A DNA stretch of 64,000 nucleotides from NCBI GenBank assembly GCA_000469685.2, contig LS997566.1:34950420-35014419 (forward strand), read 5' to 3'. Source of the stretch: Haemonchus contortus. Lineage: Eukaryota; Nematoda; Chromadorea; Rhabditida; Trichostrongylidae. The position numbers and the translations under genes were made by a program. Positions 34,901 through 58,999 of the stretch are shown piece after piece (positions within the stretch are counted from its first letter, which is position 1; each line of letters starts with the position of its first letter). The notes under the pieces were generated by a model. That model did no database searches, was not told the origin of the DNA, and saw only the letters and a program-made list of their open reading frames with translations.

Positions 34901-37900
34901 TTGCCAAACACACGAGCTCTGTAATATGATTGAAAGTCTGGTTGATTTCGGGTAACTTCCATATAGAGAATTACCCCAACCTGTTGATTTTCAGGTCCCT
35001 CACTGTGAGACAACTCATTCGGATGTCAAGATTTTACTCGAGCAGAACTCATTACTGGCAATCATTCAAGGAACACTTCAGAGTACGGTGAGAGTTGAAT
35101 CGCTTTCTTCTGATGGAGTATTAGTTGATTCCGAGTTAATAATAACATCAAGAAGCAAACTGAGTTGATGAGCGAGCGAGTTTAATGATTATCATAGGAA
35201 TTATGGTGTAATCGTTAGCATGGATGCCTTCCAAGCATTCGACGGGGGTTCGATCCCCTTCCGAACACATGACTTTTAGGAGATCTTCCAGCCGTTTTGC
35301 GCATTAATCATGATGTCTGCGTATCAGGTTTCGAGTTGAAAATGGGTTTCATATGAGCGTTCGTGGTTCAATGGTCAGCATGGATGCTTTCCAAGGGCTC
35401 GTCATAAGCTTAATTTCCTCTGCACCCAATGAATTTAAGAAATGGCGAGTTTCCTACAGTATTGCGTTGTCGCCTTTGCTGATGTCAGCTGCTGCTGCTT
35501 TCTTACATTAATAATTCGAATTACGAATTGTCCACATGCAAAATTTTACAGATTCTGTCTCAGTGAATTTCCTTTGATCTTTTGTGTTTTATGTTTTTTT
35601 CTTTATTCATTTATTTTGCTCCTATACAAAAGGAGTGCTTCTTTAATGTGGAATAATATTGAAATACTTTCTATGGTGGGCCCTTTCCTTAAGCCTAGCT
35701 TTAAAGCTTCGCGTCCGTCTTCCAACTCGATTCGGCAGTATTTTCTTTCAGATATCAGATGCGGTGAGGACTCAAATCTGTGAGACCATACTGGATGCAG
35801 TGAAGTTCGTTGACTCTCATGAATTGCAGGTACGGCTTATCCGTATACGCTTAATCCCTCTCCACTGAAAAAGCCAGACTCTTTCCGTGGGCGAACCATA
35901 GCGGAGCGCTCCACTCCTGTTTCCCCTCAACATAGGTCCACTCCACTTCAAAATGACTTTGCTTTTGTTGTGTGACTGAATCTTTTGGAAAGTAGTCCTC
36001 TTTTCAATCGGGACGATAGGGATTTCTTCATGATGCATTTTCCTCGCCTTTCTTGAGCGATGTTTTTCAACTTGCACCCCTCCAATCCCGCTGGATCCGT
36101 TGGATCGATAATTGATTGATTACATGCCGTTTGGTTCTCCATCAAACTTTTAGGAAACTCTTTTTTTTGAAAGTGAATTCTGAAGGCAGGCGAATCGCAA
36201 CCACTCTGATTCCTCACTTTTTAACTGTTAAGCCAGTGGACCACGATAAATACAGTAGCACAACGACACCTACTTCTGTAACATCTGCTGAGTCGGGCTT
36301 TGATCCCGCGGAATTTGGTGCCAGCCTTTGTGAGGTATGTCATAAACTTGTTTATTCTATTTTTTGCACAAAAGTGTAGTAATTCTGAAGAACATTTCTT
36401 TCCAGATCCAGCAACTTAAGGAGTCAGCCACTTCTTCTACATTTTCGCCATCTATATCCAGTGAAAATGTGAGATCTCAAGGATCATCATGGAGCGCCAA
36501 TCTCGATCTTGTTTATCCTCCCAGATTCAGCGATGAGGTAGAGTGCTTGAATTTGGGGAACTTTAATCAGATCGTTCACATCAATCATTCGGATCTTCCC
36601 ACTTTTCATATCCTGTATGCTGGGAATGAACTTCATAACCTGTTGCAAAGAATACATACAATGAGACAAACTTTCTGAAAATGTGGGCGGGATCAGAACC
36701 CGATTCATCCATACATTGTAGTCAATGGGGTTTGCTGTGACTTTCTCCATTTATTCAGAAAGGCCTGTTTTCCCAATCATAATAATGAAGAGCCCCCCCC
36801 CCCCTTCCAAACTTCCGATTCTCACCACGCATTTAGAGTTTTGTAAATACATCATTTATATTACAGGACGTCGTGTTCGGTATTGACGGAGGCTTGCTAT
36901 ACAACAGTACTTCAGCCAGTAATGTCGGTCATCCACCAGCGCTCAACACAAGTGTCCTTAACACGAAGGTTCGTTCTATGGCTCACTCAGTTTTTGAATT
37001 CCATTGATTTCCTCCATTGATCGATACAATAACGGAGTTTCCAAATAGATAGGGATTTACAAAACTTTCCTTGACCGTATCATCCTGAATCCTCTGCCTT
37101 ACCGTTAGTCATCGATTTTGAGCATGCTTCAGTTACGTACATATCTACAGGGTGTCCCAAAATTACGTGCGCCGATTTATAGCAATATATTTGAAACTTC
37201 TCAACCGCGAAAGACGATGGAATTTCTATGCCCGCTAGCCAACACTATGTGCTACAACATGCTAAAGCCGCATTTCAAAATATCCCCCGTGAGCGCGAAT
37301 AGAAGTCAAAGTTTGCTTTCGACTTGGTCGCATGTGGCACGCAGGTATCCTTCTCCATTTCTTCCCAGCCGTCCTCCAGCTTTTGCATTCTAGGACTGCA
37401 AACTGGGACTGCAAACTCGACAGGTCCTCTTCTAATCAGGGACCATTCGTGGTATTCAAGTGAGCCAAGTTCTGTAAAATATAATGGCCATTCCTCTTCA
37501 TCGATGAACTCAGGCAGCTGTCGTCGGCACCACTCGCGGGCAAGCTTGGCTCTCTTGGCTGGAGCAGCGTCCTGCTGGAAGGACTACGAGATCTTTCAGG
37601 AAACGTAGTCGGATCAATGTTTTATTTACTTCCATTAGTACGCCGTTTGAGTACTGGTCCTTGTCAATTTCCACGCCTGCACTGAAGGAACCATGAGCGG
37701 CTTACCCTTGCCAGTGATTTCCTCGAAAAACATCATTTTACTGTTCTGACAACAACCTTTTTGTGAGATATTACACGCTGGATGTTTCTTTCCGGAACGC
37801 GAACGTTTTAGTTGTTGAGGGATGGTTTTATCGTAAAAAATTTTTTGATCAGAGCAAACGACGAAGGGTTGCTTGTCATCACTCAAGTGGGTCTGCGACT

Positions 37901-40900
37901 TTCTGCATTCTTTGGCCCTGCAGGATCTATTGAGATCGGGATTGGAGCATACGATAGGAATGGTAGTGAGGCTTCTGCATTACATTCCTCCATCGCGATA
38001 ACTCCTGTAAGCCGTGCCCGCTCACTTCCTTTTGATCGGTCACCCAGGATCCCGCCCGATTGGCATACGGACCATTTTAATAGTCCTATCTTCAGAAACA
38101 TTCGACCTTTCTATCTTTCCTGGTTTGTCTCTGATTCAATCTTCTTTTCTATATCGTTTAATGACCTCCTATACGGTTATTAGAAAAATCCCAAAGAATT
38201 TCATAACGCCCTTCCTTTTCTCGCGCGTCAGTGATTGCAAGAGGCATTGAATGAGCCTCCTCCATCTGAAAGATAATGGGAGTTCCACATCAGCAACCAT
38301 GCGTATTGCAAGGAAACCTTCTTGCGCAACTAATTAATAACAGGTAATGTGAATTTGATAGATTATTTCACCTTAAAAATCACTGAACTTTGGCGCAAAT
38401 AATTTTGGGACATCCTGTATTTGTCCACTTCACAGGCCAGAGCAGTCTAGTATATCGTACTCGCTTCAGGAACGCGAGGTCCAGCATTCCTTTCATTCAG
38501 AGCTTTCGTGAAGAAGCCTGACCATCTCGTTGTCGGTCGTCCTGGAGTTCGATTAATGTCTCAAGGGACCCAGTCAGTAACCGCCCTGGTTCAACGGTCA
38601 TCATTATATGGTCTTGGCGTAATCAGCGACATCCCTCATCTTCGTTAGATGACGGATATTAAAACTCCGGTTTCCTTCTGCACTTGCGTGTATAGGGAGA
38701 TTCCGACATCGTCGTCCTTTCCAAAGCGCGTTAAGTAACGCTGACAGCATGCTCATCCTGCTTTCGTAGAGACCAAGTCTCTTAGGGCGTACGTCAAAGA
38801 AGGAAGGACAGCAGTGTAGAAAAGGTGAGCGCGGAGCCAGATGCTCTGTCTTCTTCACAGCTTCCTCAACATTCATGAATGCTCCTCACGCCGCGCGTTT
38901 CCTACTGTTGCGTTCCGGAGCTAGGTCATTCATCATGTTGACTTCTCAACCCAAATACATGTAGCTAGAGCATTCAGATACTCTTTCCGTTCAGCGCAAA
39001 AAGAGCATCAGGTACCAATTCGTTTCTCAGACCGTAGACATTCTAATTGAGTTGACTGTCAATTGAGAAATTTGTCATGAACTCCGTTCATGATGATCCT
39101 TCTCGTGTCCTGCCCCGCGCCTCTGGGGATACTTAAGCAGTCCGTTGGCGATAGCGGGGCCGCTGACGGGGAGTGCGGTTCTCATGGACGCTCTACCGGA
39201 GCAATCGTAGTTTGAGTGATGCGACCGTACATCGATTCGATCCGCCACCTCTTGTCGACATTCCGAGGGCTGGCAGTGGCGAGAACCATGCAGCCAGCCT
39301 GATGAAGGATAGGTGGAAGTCCCTCGCGAGTGGGGGACCCGTTCGGGAAAGATCTCAAGGTGAAGTTCCTCAATGTATCAATAATCAATATATCAAGGAA
39401 AGGGACCTCAACAACTTCAAATTATAGGCTGTTGAATATTCATGTATCTTTAGTGGTTGTAGAGTTGAAGCTCATAATAAATATAATTATTGTATGCGTG
39501 TCATGTTCGGCCAAATATAAGACTACTGGAACCACCTATTCTACATCTGAGGAGTGATGCCCTCAGAACAAAATTTGCCCATGAAAACTTTGTTGAATTG
39601 GAAGAAAAGAAGTCTTCTATCGTTCACAATTCATTGATAATAATACTGAAGTTCCAGTTAGCTAGCTGATTACTATTGATAGCGGTTACAGTCAAAATTT
39701 TGATGCAAATCGAAAATCTTTCCAGATGATTGGTATCCTTATCACAGATTCCATTCCAAATACATTCTTCGCTCACATTTTCAACAACGAATTGGGAAGT
39801 TTGTACGAAAGGTGAATCGATTGTTTTTATCTACACATTCATTTTTGGAATATGATTAAAGTTTTTAATTTCTGAATAACTCACTGACAAACAGAAAAAT
39901 TGTGGATACAACATTTTGATGACCATATGGCTGAATAATGTTGGTAGGATTGATTCCAAATTGCAAGAACGGTACCCTATTCTGTGTAGAACGGGTTGAC
40001 TTTATATGGCTACCACAAAAGAAATTTTCGCGTCGTCTAATGCAATTGCTTACCTTGGCACTCCAGGCTGTCGATCATTTCGATAAATTTGAGTCGCGGA
40101 AAAATTACATGGCGCATCCTCGATTTGATAAACATACACACTGTAAATCACGTTGGGTGGAATTGCTAAGTGTTAGGAGTTTTCAGAATTCGGGGCTTCT
40201 TTTAAAGTAGAATTCGTAACAACATTATAAGCATATTAGTAGAACGAAGGTGCTGCGGGATAACGCCCCTTTATGTTCACATTTTCCAACTGAGAGAATT
40301 GATTGGTATTTTTTGGTCTCCCTTAACGGTTCCCTTTCAGGATCGAACCTCAACATCTTCCCAAGCCCTTCAAGAAGATCGCCAGCATGATGTGCTCGAA
40401 ATGTTTCCTGGAAATTTCTGCAAATCTCACAGAGTACGCCGGAACTCCTACACCTTTCGCTCCTCCCTTTTAACCATTTTTTGCGGGATTCTTTTCATTT
40501 TTGTATTTTCGCGGAGCATACTTTTGGCTGATTGTCTGCGAATCAAATTGCTATCGTGTCACCTGTTTGTCAATAGCTTCTTCGGAGAAGTTGTTTTTCA
40601 GACAGCCACGGGTCGAGATCAATGCTAAGCAAGGAGCTCGAGTTCAATTAGCCGGTGACGTACTTCTACAGTTTCAAGGACGTGAAGAGCTATACAATTT
40701 AATCAATGCTTCTACAAGACTTCATGTTACGGTAGGCAACAGTAACAGTCTTCGAATTGCCTTCTAAAGGCTATGCTGCAATACTGTCTGAACGAAAAAT
40801 AACGGGAGTCTTCATCACGAGTTCTTCAATTCTAAAGGCTCAGTTCAGGGTAAAAATGATTTCGCGATTCCCCACCAGGATGTACCTGTGGCCCAGATGA

Positions 40901-42946
40901 GTCGTACGTGGGACACAGCTGGGCGGAAAAACTGCTTACGCAGGGTGTAATGTGGGTCCCACTACCGGTTCGGTTGACGTACATACACACCCAAAATAGG
41001 CCGTGTCTGTCTGATTGTTGAAGCTGCACCATTCAAAAGGAAGCCTGAGGACGAAAACGAGCGGTACTCTTATTTGATTCTTTGTGCACTCACATCAGAC
41101 GCCTACAGACGGCGACGCATTTATGCTGGATCTGCTGTTGGACATCTTTTCTATTTCTTTTCGTTTTTTATTTATCAAGAAAACTATTTTCAGCGCTATG
41201 AATGCATGAGCCCCATAATTGCAACTTTTGCCTTCTTCAGTCTCTGTAGTCAGCTCTTTACGTTGCTGCGACAACTGACATCTCGTCCAGGAACCCCTTC
41301 CTTGCCGCCTCTATCTTCATAATGACGAAGAGAGCATGAAAACCGGCAGAGTTAAAAATATAAGGCTTTAACAAGGTGAAGAAACAGTGATGTCCAAGGG
41401 ACACCCCCTTCTTTACTAGTTTTTTGATTCCTTATATCTCCAAATCATCCGGTCTTCGTTTCGTCATCTTTGTGTTATTCTACATCGTAACGTCCAAAAT
41501 CGGCTGCCTCAGAATCATCGTGAACCTTACCTTCAAAGGGAATGTGCGTGGCCCCGAATAATGTGTTCATTCGGTCCTCTGTATGGGTGTACGCCTCTAC
41601 ACTGAGTCATGGGTAACCTTCCTTTTTTTATGTCAGTCTGTAGCTCCTAGTGTGTATCCGCATAGGTGTAATGGACATAGTGCTGTCCGGAAGGGAAATT
41701 TCGGATTGTTTCATAGCTGCTTCAGGGTTTCCCCGAATCGCTTGCTTTCACGAAAAAATGTTTCAGCAATGAATGTTGTTTATTTTTCAGTTGAAACCGA
41801 CCATCAGACATTCCCGACTTTATGGCGATATCGCTCTCACTAATGTCGATGTTAAAGTATATGACGTAAGTTAAACGAAAACTGCTGATCACAATCATCC
41901 TTATTGCGATTCCTTTTCAGTTAGCAGTTGGAGGAGTCCTATCAAAACCTATTGAGAAACTCGTCTCGTTCATCGTTCCACGAGTACTATGGCCTCAAGT
42001 CAAGAAACGAATTCGCTTTGCATGGAACAGAAGAGGTTAGCTAGACTATCCGAAAACGCATAGCTGGGTCTGGTTGTTTTTCATCATGCTCCGCAAACGA
42101 AAAGAAATTTAGCAGATTTAACCTTTTTCCTTCCTAACCGCTCCAAAAGGAACCTGTGCGCAGACATGATAAGCGAGTCATCCGCTCGTCCCCGTTCGTG
42201 TAGGCGCAGGGGGAGACCGACGCGGATACCGAGTAAGATGATATCGAGGGTGCAAATGTAAGGTTTAGAGATATCCCTCCCTGCCGGGAACATGCTGGGT
42301 ATCGAATCGCAAAGTGTGAGTGTGATATTCGAAGTTTTACTTGGTAATTAGTGTAATTGTCGTGAAAACCACCACCTGGACGAGTTGCCCAGCTCAGGAA
42401 CCGAGTCGAATGGGCGGCGCGATGCGAGGGGCGGCGCCAAACAGCCGTCTCCCCTGCCGCGTGCATACGTACGGCAGCGAAGGTATCATATTAAAAGTTC
42501 GTCACCTCACAGGTAAGGGTTTATTAAAAGTTCGTCACCTCACAGGTAAGGGTTGAAGTGAAAGGGAGGAAGAGGGGAGTGAAAAGGGGGATTGAATCAG
42601 GGTTCACAGCATTATGAGAGAGCAGATTTAGGCAAGGTGTCCAGGACCCTTCAGCCATTTATGTTGGAAATATGTACTGAAAAAGCACAAAGGACCAAAT
42701 TCAAAGCCGCTCGAACCTGATTCTCCATCTGCAAGGAGTTGTCTGACTGTTTTGAGTTTAGGTATTCAACTACCAGTACTGTGCGGAGTTGAACTCGAGC
42801 ATCTCTCTTTGTCCTACATCGATCGAGCCGCTGTAATCAATACCGATTTCCGTTTTGACCTACCATTGTTTGTACGAAAATTCAAGTTATATCTTATTCA
42901 AAAGTCAATGACATTTCGAGGTATTCCCACATATGTTGAGATCTAG
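31914..42946 (+). CDS. BPI/LBP/CETP-family secreted lipid-binding protein, 14 exons
   Basis: The exons are 31914-32049, 33249-33389, 34646-34734, 34995-35087, 35752-35829, 36154-36334, 36406-36537, 36867-36968, 39726-39811, 40341-40433, 40602-40731, 41791-41865, 41921-42035 and 42762-42946; about 544 residues. TATAAAC lies 47 bp before the ATG. A signal peptide ([16 protein letters not shown]) precedes [17 protein letters not shown], the typical first strand of this fold, and the end, [17 protein letters not shown], matches the family's GxPLP terminal motif. Two BPI halves are linked by a Ser/Thr-rich stretch (exons 6-7). The family binds lipids or lipopolysaccharide outside the cell. Phases agree at all junctions except the start of exon 6, where a run of eight T (36161-36168) puts the frame off by one; seven would restore it. 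Exon 10's donor (GA|GTACGC) is weak. A mariner lies in intron 8. Confidence 0.8.
34175..34345 (+). repeat. tRNA-derived SINE copy, partial
   Basis: The B box GGATCGAATCCCGG is followed by CAATCGAGCCTTCCGTCCC, AGTCAATCGGTACCA and the tail TCTGACTTCCATTCAGAATC-like end, i.e. head, body and tail with a deletion. It lies in intron 2 of the BPI-family gene. Confidence 0.45.
34435..34545 (-). repeat. tRNA-derived SINE copy, head only
   Basis: The minus strand reads GGGTGGTATAATGGCGAGGG (A-box region), CATGGTCCCTGGGTCAGATC (B-box region) and then AATCGAGCCTTCCCTCGGAG. It lies 90 bp from another copy in opposite orientation. Confidence 0.5.
35197..35269 (+). pseudogene. tRNA-Gly(TCC) pseudogene
   Basis: It matches the array tRNA at 46117 from TGGTGTAAT through GGATGCCTTCCAAGCATTCG and GGGGGTTCGATCCCC, with a ruined acceptor stem and a changed D loop (TAATCG). 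It is followed by spacer sequence like that of the array (CTGTTTTGCGC-like GCCGTTTTGCGC). Confidence 0.75.
35357..35400 (+). pseudogene. truncated tRNA-Gly pseudogene, second unit
   Basis: GCGTTCGTGGTTCAATGGTC starts 160 bp after the previous copy, matching the 159-bp array period, and breaks off after the anticodon arm. Confidence 0.65.
36780..36800. repeat. C homopolymer in intron 7 of the BPI-family gene
   Basis: A run of more than ten C. Similar runs occur near 15700, 47806 and 62982 (C) and 11591 and 33698 (G). Assembly length at these runs is unreliable. Confidence 0.6.
37148..38417 (-). mobile_element. mariner/maT-like DNA transposon in intron of BPI-family gene
   Basis: The ends are CAGGGTGTCCCAAAATTACG and, inverted, CAGGATGTCCCAAAATTATT, with TA on both sides (37146-37147, 38418-38419). 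It is 1270 bp. The minus strand encodes transposase pieces: [36 protein letters not shown], then [19 protein letters not shown], the region around the second and third catalytic acidic residues in Tc1/mariner-superfamily enzymes. Frames shift and stops occur, so it is dead. Confidence 0.75.
41005..41545 (+). repeat. MITE family C copy, diverged
   Basis: GTTGAAGCTGCACCATTCAA, GTAGTCAGCTCTTTACGTTG and GCGACAACTGACATCTCGTC match body sequence of the copies at 21547 and 63650. The end AATCATCGTGAACCTTACCTT is a mutated terminus. It lies in intron 11 of the BPI-family gene. Confidence 0.4.
42492..42555. repeat. two-unit tandem duplication
   Basis: TTAAAAGTTCGTCACCTCAC plus AGGTAAGGG occurs twice back to back in the last intron of the BPI-family gene. 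Confidence 0.8.
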
Positions 42947-43769
42947 ATGTCAATGCTGTACTCATTCGTGTTTTTATGATGAAATCATGAATTTCAATGG
43001 TATTCGACGCGAAGATCATGAAAATCGAGGACTTGAACAAATCTAAGAGCGACGATGTTTTCAGTGCTTTTCATGTTTGCCCTTGACTGGGCTGTAACGT
43101 TCTTTTTGCATTGACCTTCTACCTCATTTTCACATGACATAAACTGATGAGTTTTTCTTCAGATTAATATCAACCTATATCATTCGGTATCGCCTATTAC
43201 CTCGTCCGTTAGCCATCCTCCACTGTCGAGCTTTAATGTCGTTTTCAAATTTTTCAATCCACAAAACGACGTTCTTAACCGTAAAATATCGCCTCCTTCA
43301 ACCCCTCGATCACATACTATTCTGCTGGAATTGACTATTATGGTTTTGAACCCTCCTCGATCATGTCCCTGTTGTTCTGTCTGTCCAGCGAAACCTTTTC
43401 ATTTTTTGATAGTGCGTGAGCCTTTCTCTGTCACTCCTACAGCAAAGATATCGAACGTTTTATTCTTGACGAGGGCTACAGAGCGGAAGGCATCAAGAAG
43501 CATAAGAATAAGGTTAAGCCTTGAAATTAAATATATCGTCTACAGAAATGCTGTAAAGTTCTGAGGATGCTTTTTGATGCCTTCTGCTCTCTACCGTCAC
43601 TCTTTATTCCTTGTCATCTCGATTCCTTCAATGTATTCAACCACAACGCTTTGTTCCCATTACTCATGAACTTGGGTAGTGGTAGTGGTGAAGTGCCAAG
43701 TGGCACAAGTCGCACTATCACATGCATGGTCAGGGGATCGAATTTTGTACGTATACACGTCAATAAGTA
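42947..43769. other. no assigned gene; one open frame after a good acceptor
   Basis: After TTTTCTTCAG (acceptor at 43162) a frame stays open to a stop at 43562-43564 (about 134 codons), including FFNPQNDVLNRKISPPSTP. I cannot match it to a domain or to a start exon. It could be a stray 3' exon. Confidence 0.25.
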
Positions 43770-44276
43770 CAGTAGTGCTCAAAAGTATTCGGCCATTTTT
43801 AACCTGCTGTAACTTTTTTCCCAGTGGAGCAAATCACATGAAATTTTGAAATGTTTAGCTGAAGCATATTTTACACTGTCCAACACTGCTTGACTGCGAA
43901 ACGGTCATATCCACATACTAATGGGGAGGCGTTTGTAGACTGTGCTGAAAGCAAGTTTGTGACGTCTGCGGTTATTCCGACCTTGAGTACGTTTTTCTTC
44001 TCTTCTGGGTTCGACGTTAGTGCTCATACACTCGAGACATGGCAAAAAGGAAAGGGCTCCTAGAAGGACCACCATCCGAATTTCCAGTTGATTTTTTGTT
44101 CGAGCCTTTTGGATATCTGGAACATGATCAGAGTGCAGGTTGATAGTGGTGAATATGCACACTACACCAGTGCTTCACATACTGAAATTTCGCTTGATTA
44201 GATCCAGTAGGAAAGGAATTATGACTGAAAAGTACGAGTGAAGAAGCATTTGGCCAAATACTTTTGAGCGCTAGTG
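43770..44276. mobile_element. MITE, family A (TIR CAGTAGTGCTCAAAAGT), copy 1
   Basis: The ends are CAGTAGTGCTCAAAAGTATT and, inverted, CACTAGCGCTCAAAAGTATT, with TA on both sides. It is 507 bp, with no transposase. The interior matches the copy at 60781-61306 (for example CTGGAACATGATCAGA and TTGCTTGATTAGATCCAGT). Confidence 0.8.
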
Positions 44277-44280
44277 TAGG

Positions 44281-44660
44281 TCAATCATGTCTTCCGATCC
44301 TCCGGGGTCGGTTGAATGGTACCAGACTTGCCTGGGGGGATGGAGACATTATTTTTTTTCATTTAGCAATACGTTGTATAAGTCAACGTTAGAAACGTTG
44401 AACTTACTGAAATGCAGGTATGAAAAACCTGCCCGGACAGTGAAAAAAGTGCGCCTGGTGGTGGTTTTAGGAAAAGACAATTTGAACTGGCCGCCCCTGG
44501 TGATAGATGGAATGAAGTGTAAAACAGAATTATCAACCGTGGAACTTTCGCTGACCAGGTTATGAAGCACTGACCCAAACCTCGACCACATACCATCTTG
44601 TGGGCAATTACGCACTCTGTACGCCACTACGATTTGGAATGAAAGTCAAATTTTTGCAGA
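44281..44660 (+). repeat. tRNA-derived SINE fragment, interrupted
   Basis: The body phrase GATCCTCCGGGGTCGGTTGA, then TGGTACCAGACTTGCCTGG (44281-44340), and the tail ACGCCACTACGATTTGGAATG (44622-44640) lie in order on the plus strand with about 270 unrelated bases between. The sequence begins 5 bp after the MITE end. Confidence 0.4.
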
Positions 44661-45167
44661 ACGGAATCCGCCAAAACAACAGGACTTTTTCTTTACCCTA
44701 TACTCACTAGAATTTGATAACGTTGTCATCCCTTTTGATGTAGACACAGTAGATTGGGAGGTGGAGTCTGAGGTGGACAATAGGTAACAAATGCTGTTAT
44801 ACTAGGCGACACGGAGGTAAGTCTCTTCTCGATCAAAGGGTTCTCAAAAGCAGTAACACGTTTTCTGTACAGAAGTTTCATGGAAACATACCTCCGGCAG
44901 AAAATTCCTGAACACGCCTGTAGATTTGCTCATTGCCCTACGTAACTCACATTTCACTTACCCCTAACTGGACAAATTTTCTCCAGGCCAAAGAGTCCGT
45001 TTTCTACCTGTGTTATTCCAATCCACAGACTTTACTATCGATTTCATTTACATTGATGAGCAGTAATACAATTAGAATTAGCATGTTATCACGTCATTGA
45101 AATGTTCGGACGAATTTAAGTCGGAAATATCTTGAGAGCTTGTGACGTGAGCCTTCTTCTTTTTCTC

Positions 45168-56863
<11,696 letters not shown>

Positions 56864-57039
56864 CTTCGAATGCGTTTTATAATTTATAGGTGATTACATT
56901 AGTTTTGGGTCGTTTACACTCACTGTCTCCTCCTTTCAAAAGCACAGTCCTGACATTGGTAAAGGACGCTATCAGGTTGAGAAAAATGGCCTAAATGAGG
57001 AGTGATAGTGGTTCTTAAATCGACGCAGGCACACCCGTA

Positions 57040-57320
57040 TTGGGACGAGTTTTAATGACGTTGTAGAGGCTGTAGAGGTTCCAACCATTCACATCGGAAC
57101 TCACACGTTGCACGAAGGCAGCATACCGTAGCTAAATAGCTGTACGGCAATGGCGCACAGCTCATCCATATAATCTTCCAAACAACTTTTGCCGTCACAT
57201 TCTCGTGCAATCCCTATCTTTATTACTGTTTTGAAGTCTTGTAATTTTCTGAATAAGCCGACTTCCGCGTTTTCTTCATTACTTTTGCTTTATTCTGAGC
57301 TATCGATTCTATCATTTGAC
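57040..57320 (+). repeat. MITE family C copy, diverged
   Basis: GGGACGAGTTTTAATGACGT and TAGAGGCTGTAGAGGTTCC, then CCGACTTCCGCGTTTTCTTC, match the order of the copies at 21547 and 63650. Confidence 0.35.
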
Positions 57321-57324
57321 TTGA

Positions 57325-58860
57325 ACTATTATAGATGGGGAAGGTCCGTTCCGCGCGTCCGTCAGAACTAGGTCGCCCCGCCCACTTCGCACGCGGCGCA
57401 GACCACTGCGTTGTCGAGATGACATTACAGTACCACTAACCTAAGTGTCAGCGGAGCGAATGATTTGCACTAGTCCGCGTTACCTTTTCCCACTTTCTGA
57501 GCCGATGTGCAACCCAACGGCAAATTGGTCCCGTTAACATTTCTGCTTGCGCTGTTTGAAACCGGAGGTGTGTCATTCACCTGAGGCTCGAAGAAGTACT
57601 CGAAGAAGCGGAGAGGGTTGATCTCGCCAAGCTTTTAGGTTATGGGACGATGGATTTTTCGGGTAGTTTTCAAGTGTGTGCGCTCGGTTCACACATATCT
57701 GGCTCGTTGGTTCATACCGTTATCCACTAGTGCCTTCTCTTCACCTTTATACTGCTCTCTGTTCTTTATTGTTCAAGGATAATCGTCTGCGAAACAACCC
57801 GAGATACGTCGCAAGCAGGGATGGTAACGAGGCCAACTTACCGTTGGGTTACACTTCGGTTGGCTCAGGAAGTGGGTGCCAGCAGAGGAATACAACAGCG
57901 AGAACTAACTAAAACTCCGAAGCACTTTGAAAACTGAAAGGTAGAATCCTGATTTTCGCGTACTATGGAAGAAAAACGGGCAATTCGTTGTTAGACTAAG
58001 GCATGTGCGGGTTCGACTCCAGTCCGAGACTGAAGTTTTGTCCATAAATCGCCAACCTTGGGAGTTGAGGAGATCGTAAATGAGAAGTCATGAACTGCTC
58101 AAGGCGAATGGCCGATGTAAGAAATCCGCTGCTTTCCGAAGTTTCTATGTAGAGTTTTTTGACATATTTCGCAGGTGTGGCCCAGCTTGAATGCGCTCTC
58201 ATGCGTAGACTCTGACGCAAAAGTTGTAGTGTAACGCCGCGAATCCGAACCCGTCACTTCTCAGAAATGAGCCCGGACTCTTATCTGTCACACCGTGAAA
58301 TAACATTCAAAGGCCTCGGCTGTCGGCAATGTCAGCCTGCCAGTCAGTTTGATGCCAGGTTGAAACCCACTTTGGCTCACCCGAGTTGTCCGATGGGCCA
58401 GCGGGCAGTTCGACTCAGCAGGACCGAGCTCCACTCCCCTCCATTGAAGAGAGCGGCTTCAGCAACGTATATCATCCTGGTTGAATTTGTAAAATTCACT
58501 GGTTCAGAGAGAGCAGGCAAAGGTAATTGGGAGCGGACTAATTACGAACTAATTGAAGAGCAGGTGTTTTTCGGTACTGATGAGTGAATAGCAACTACGT
58601 CGATGAAACAAATGAGTCTAAAGCCTGACTGCCTTCTGTTTTCCTAGAAATTTCACTTTTGGGTCAAACAGTAAGCCGCAGAACCAGCTTTGAAGGCCCT
58701 AAGCTTGAAACTCCAGAAAATCGCAGCTCCTTGGGAGCCACACATTCTCCCGATGGGGTATCTACAAACCATTTTCATCCTGGACTGGGTTCTTGAGAAG
58801 CAAGGAACACTGTGGGCAAGGCTTTTACGATTTTCTATATGACAATATCAAAACCGAATC
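57325..58860. other. no supported gene; one tRNA-like repeat
   Basis: At 58000-58060 the sequence GGGTTCGACTCCAGTCCGAG and AAGTTTTGTCCATAAATCGCC matches the arms at 51158-51294. Otherwise only short frames occur. Confidence 0.35.
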
Positions 58861-58868
58861 AGACTTAC

Positions 58869-58990
58869 CTTAGGTGCTCTACCAGTTGTTGGAGCTGGGG
58901 AGGGTTGGGTTTGTGCACCCTGAGGTGATGGTGATTGCTGGTTAGGAGAAGTGCGTCGTCCAGTAGTTCTGCCGCCGCCCTCTGCACTTG
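58869..58990 (-). CDS. possible upstream exon (low-complexity), perhaps of the phosphatase gene
   Basis: The minus strand reads SSAEGGGRTTGRRTSPNQQS then PSPAPTTGRAPK, followed by a perfect GTAAGT donor (intron from 58868). Nematode phosphatases of this class often begin with such low-complexity sequence. The acceptor or start and the next exon are not resolved. Confidence 0.3.
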
Positions 58991-58999
58991 AAGTTCTCT

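Noticed and set aside
43163..43564. Open frame after a good acceptor, with a hint of an MSP-like strand
   Set aside because: The resemblance is too weak and no partner exon was found.
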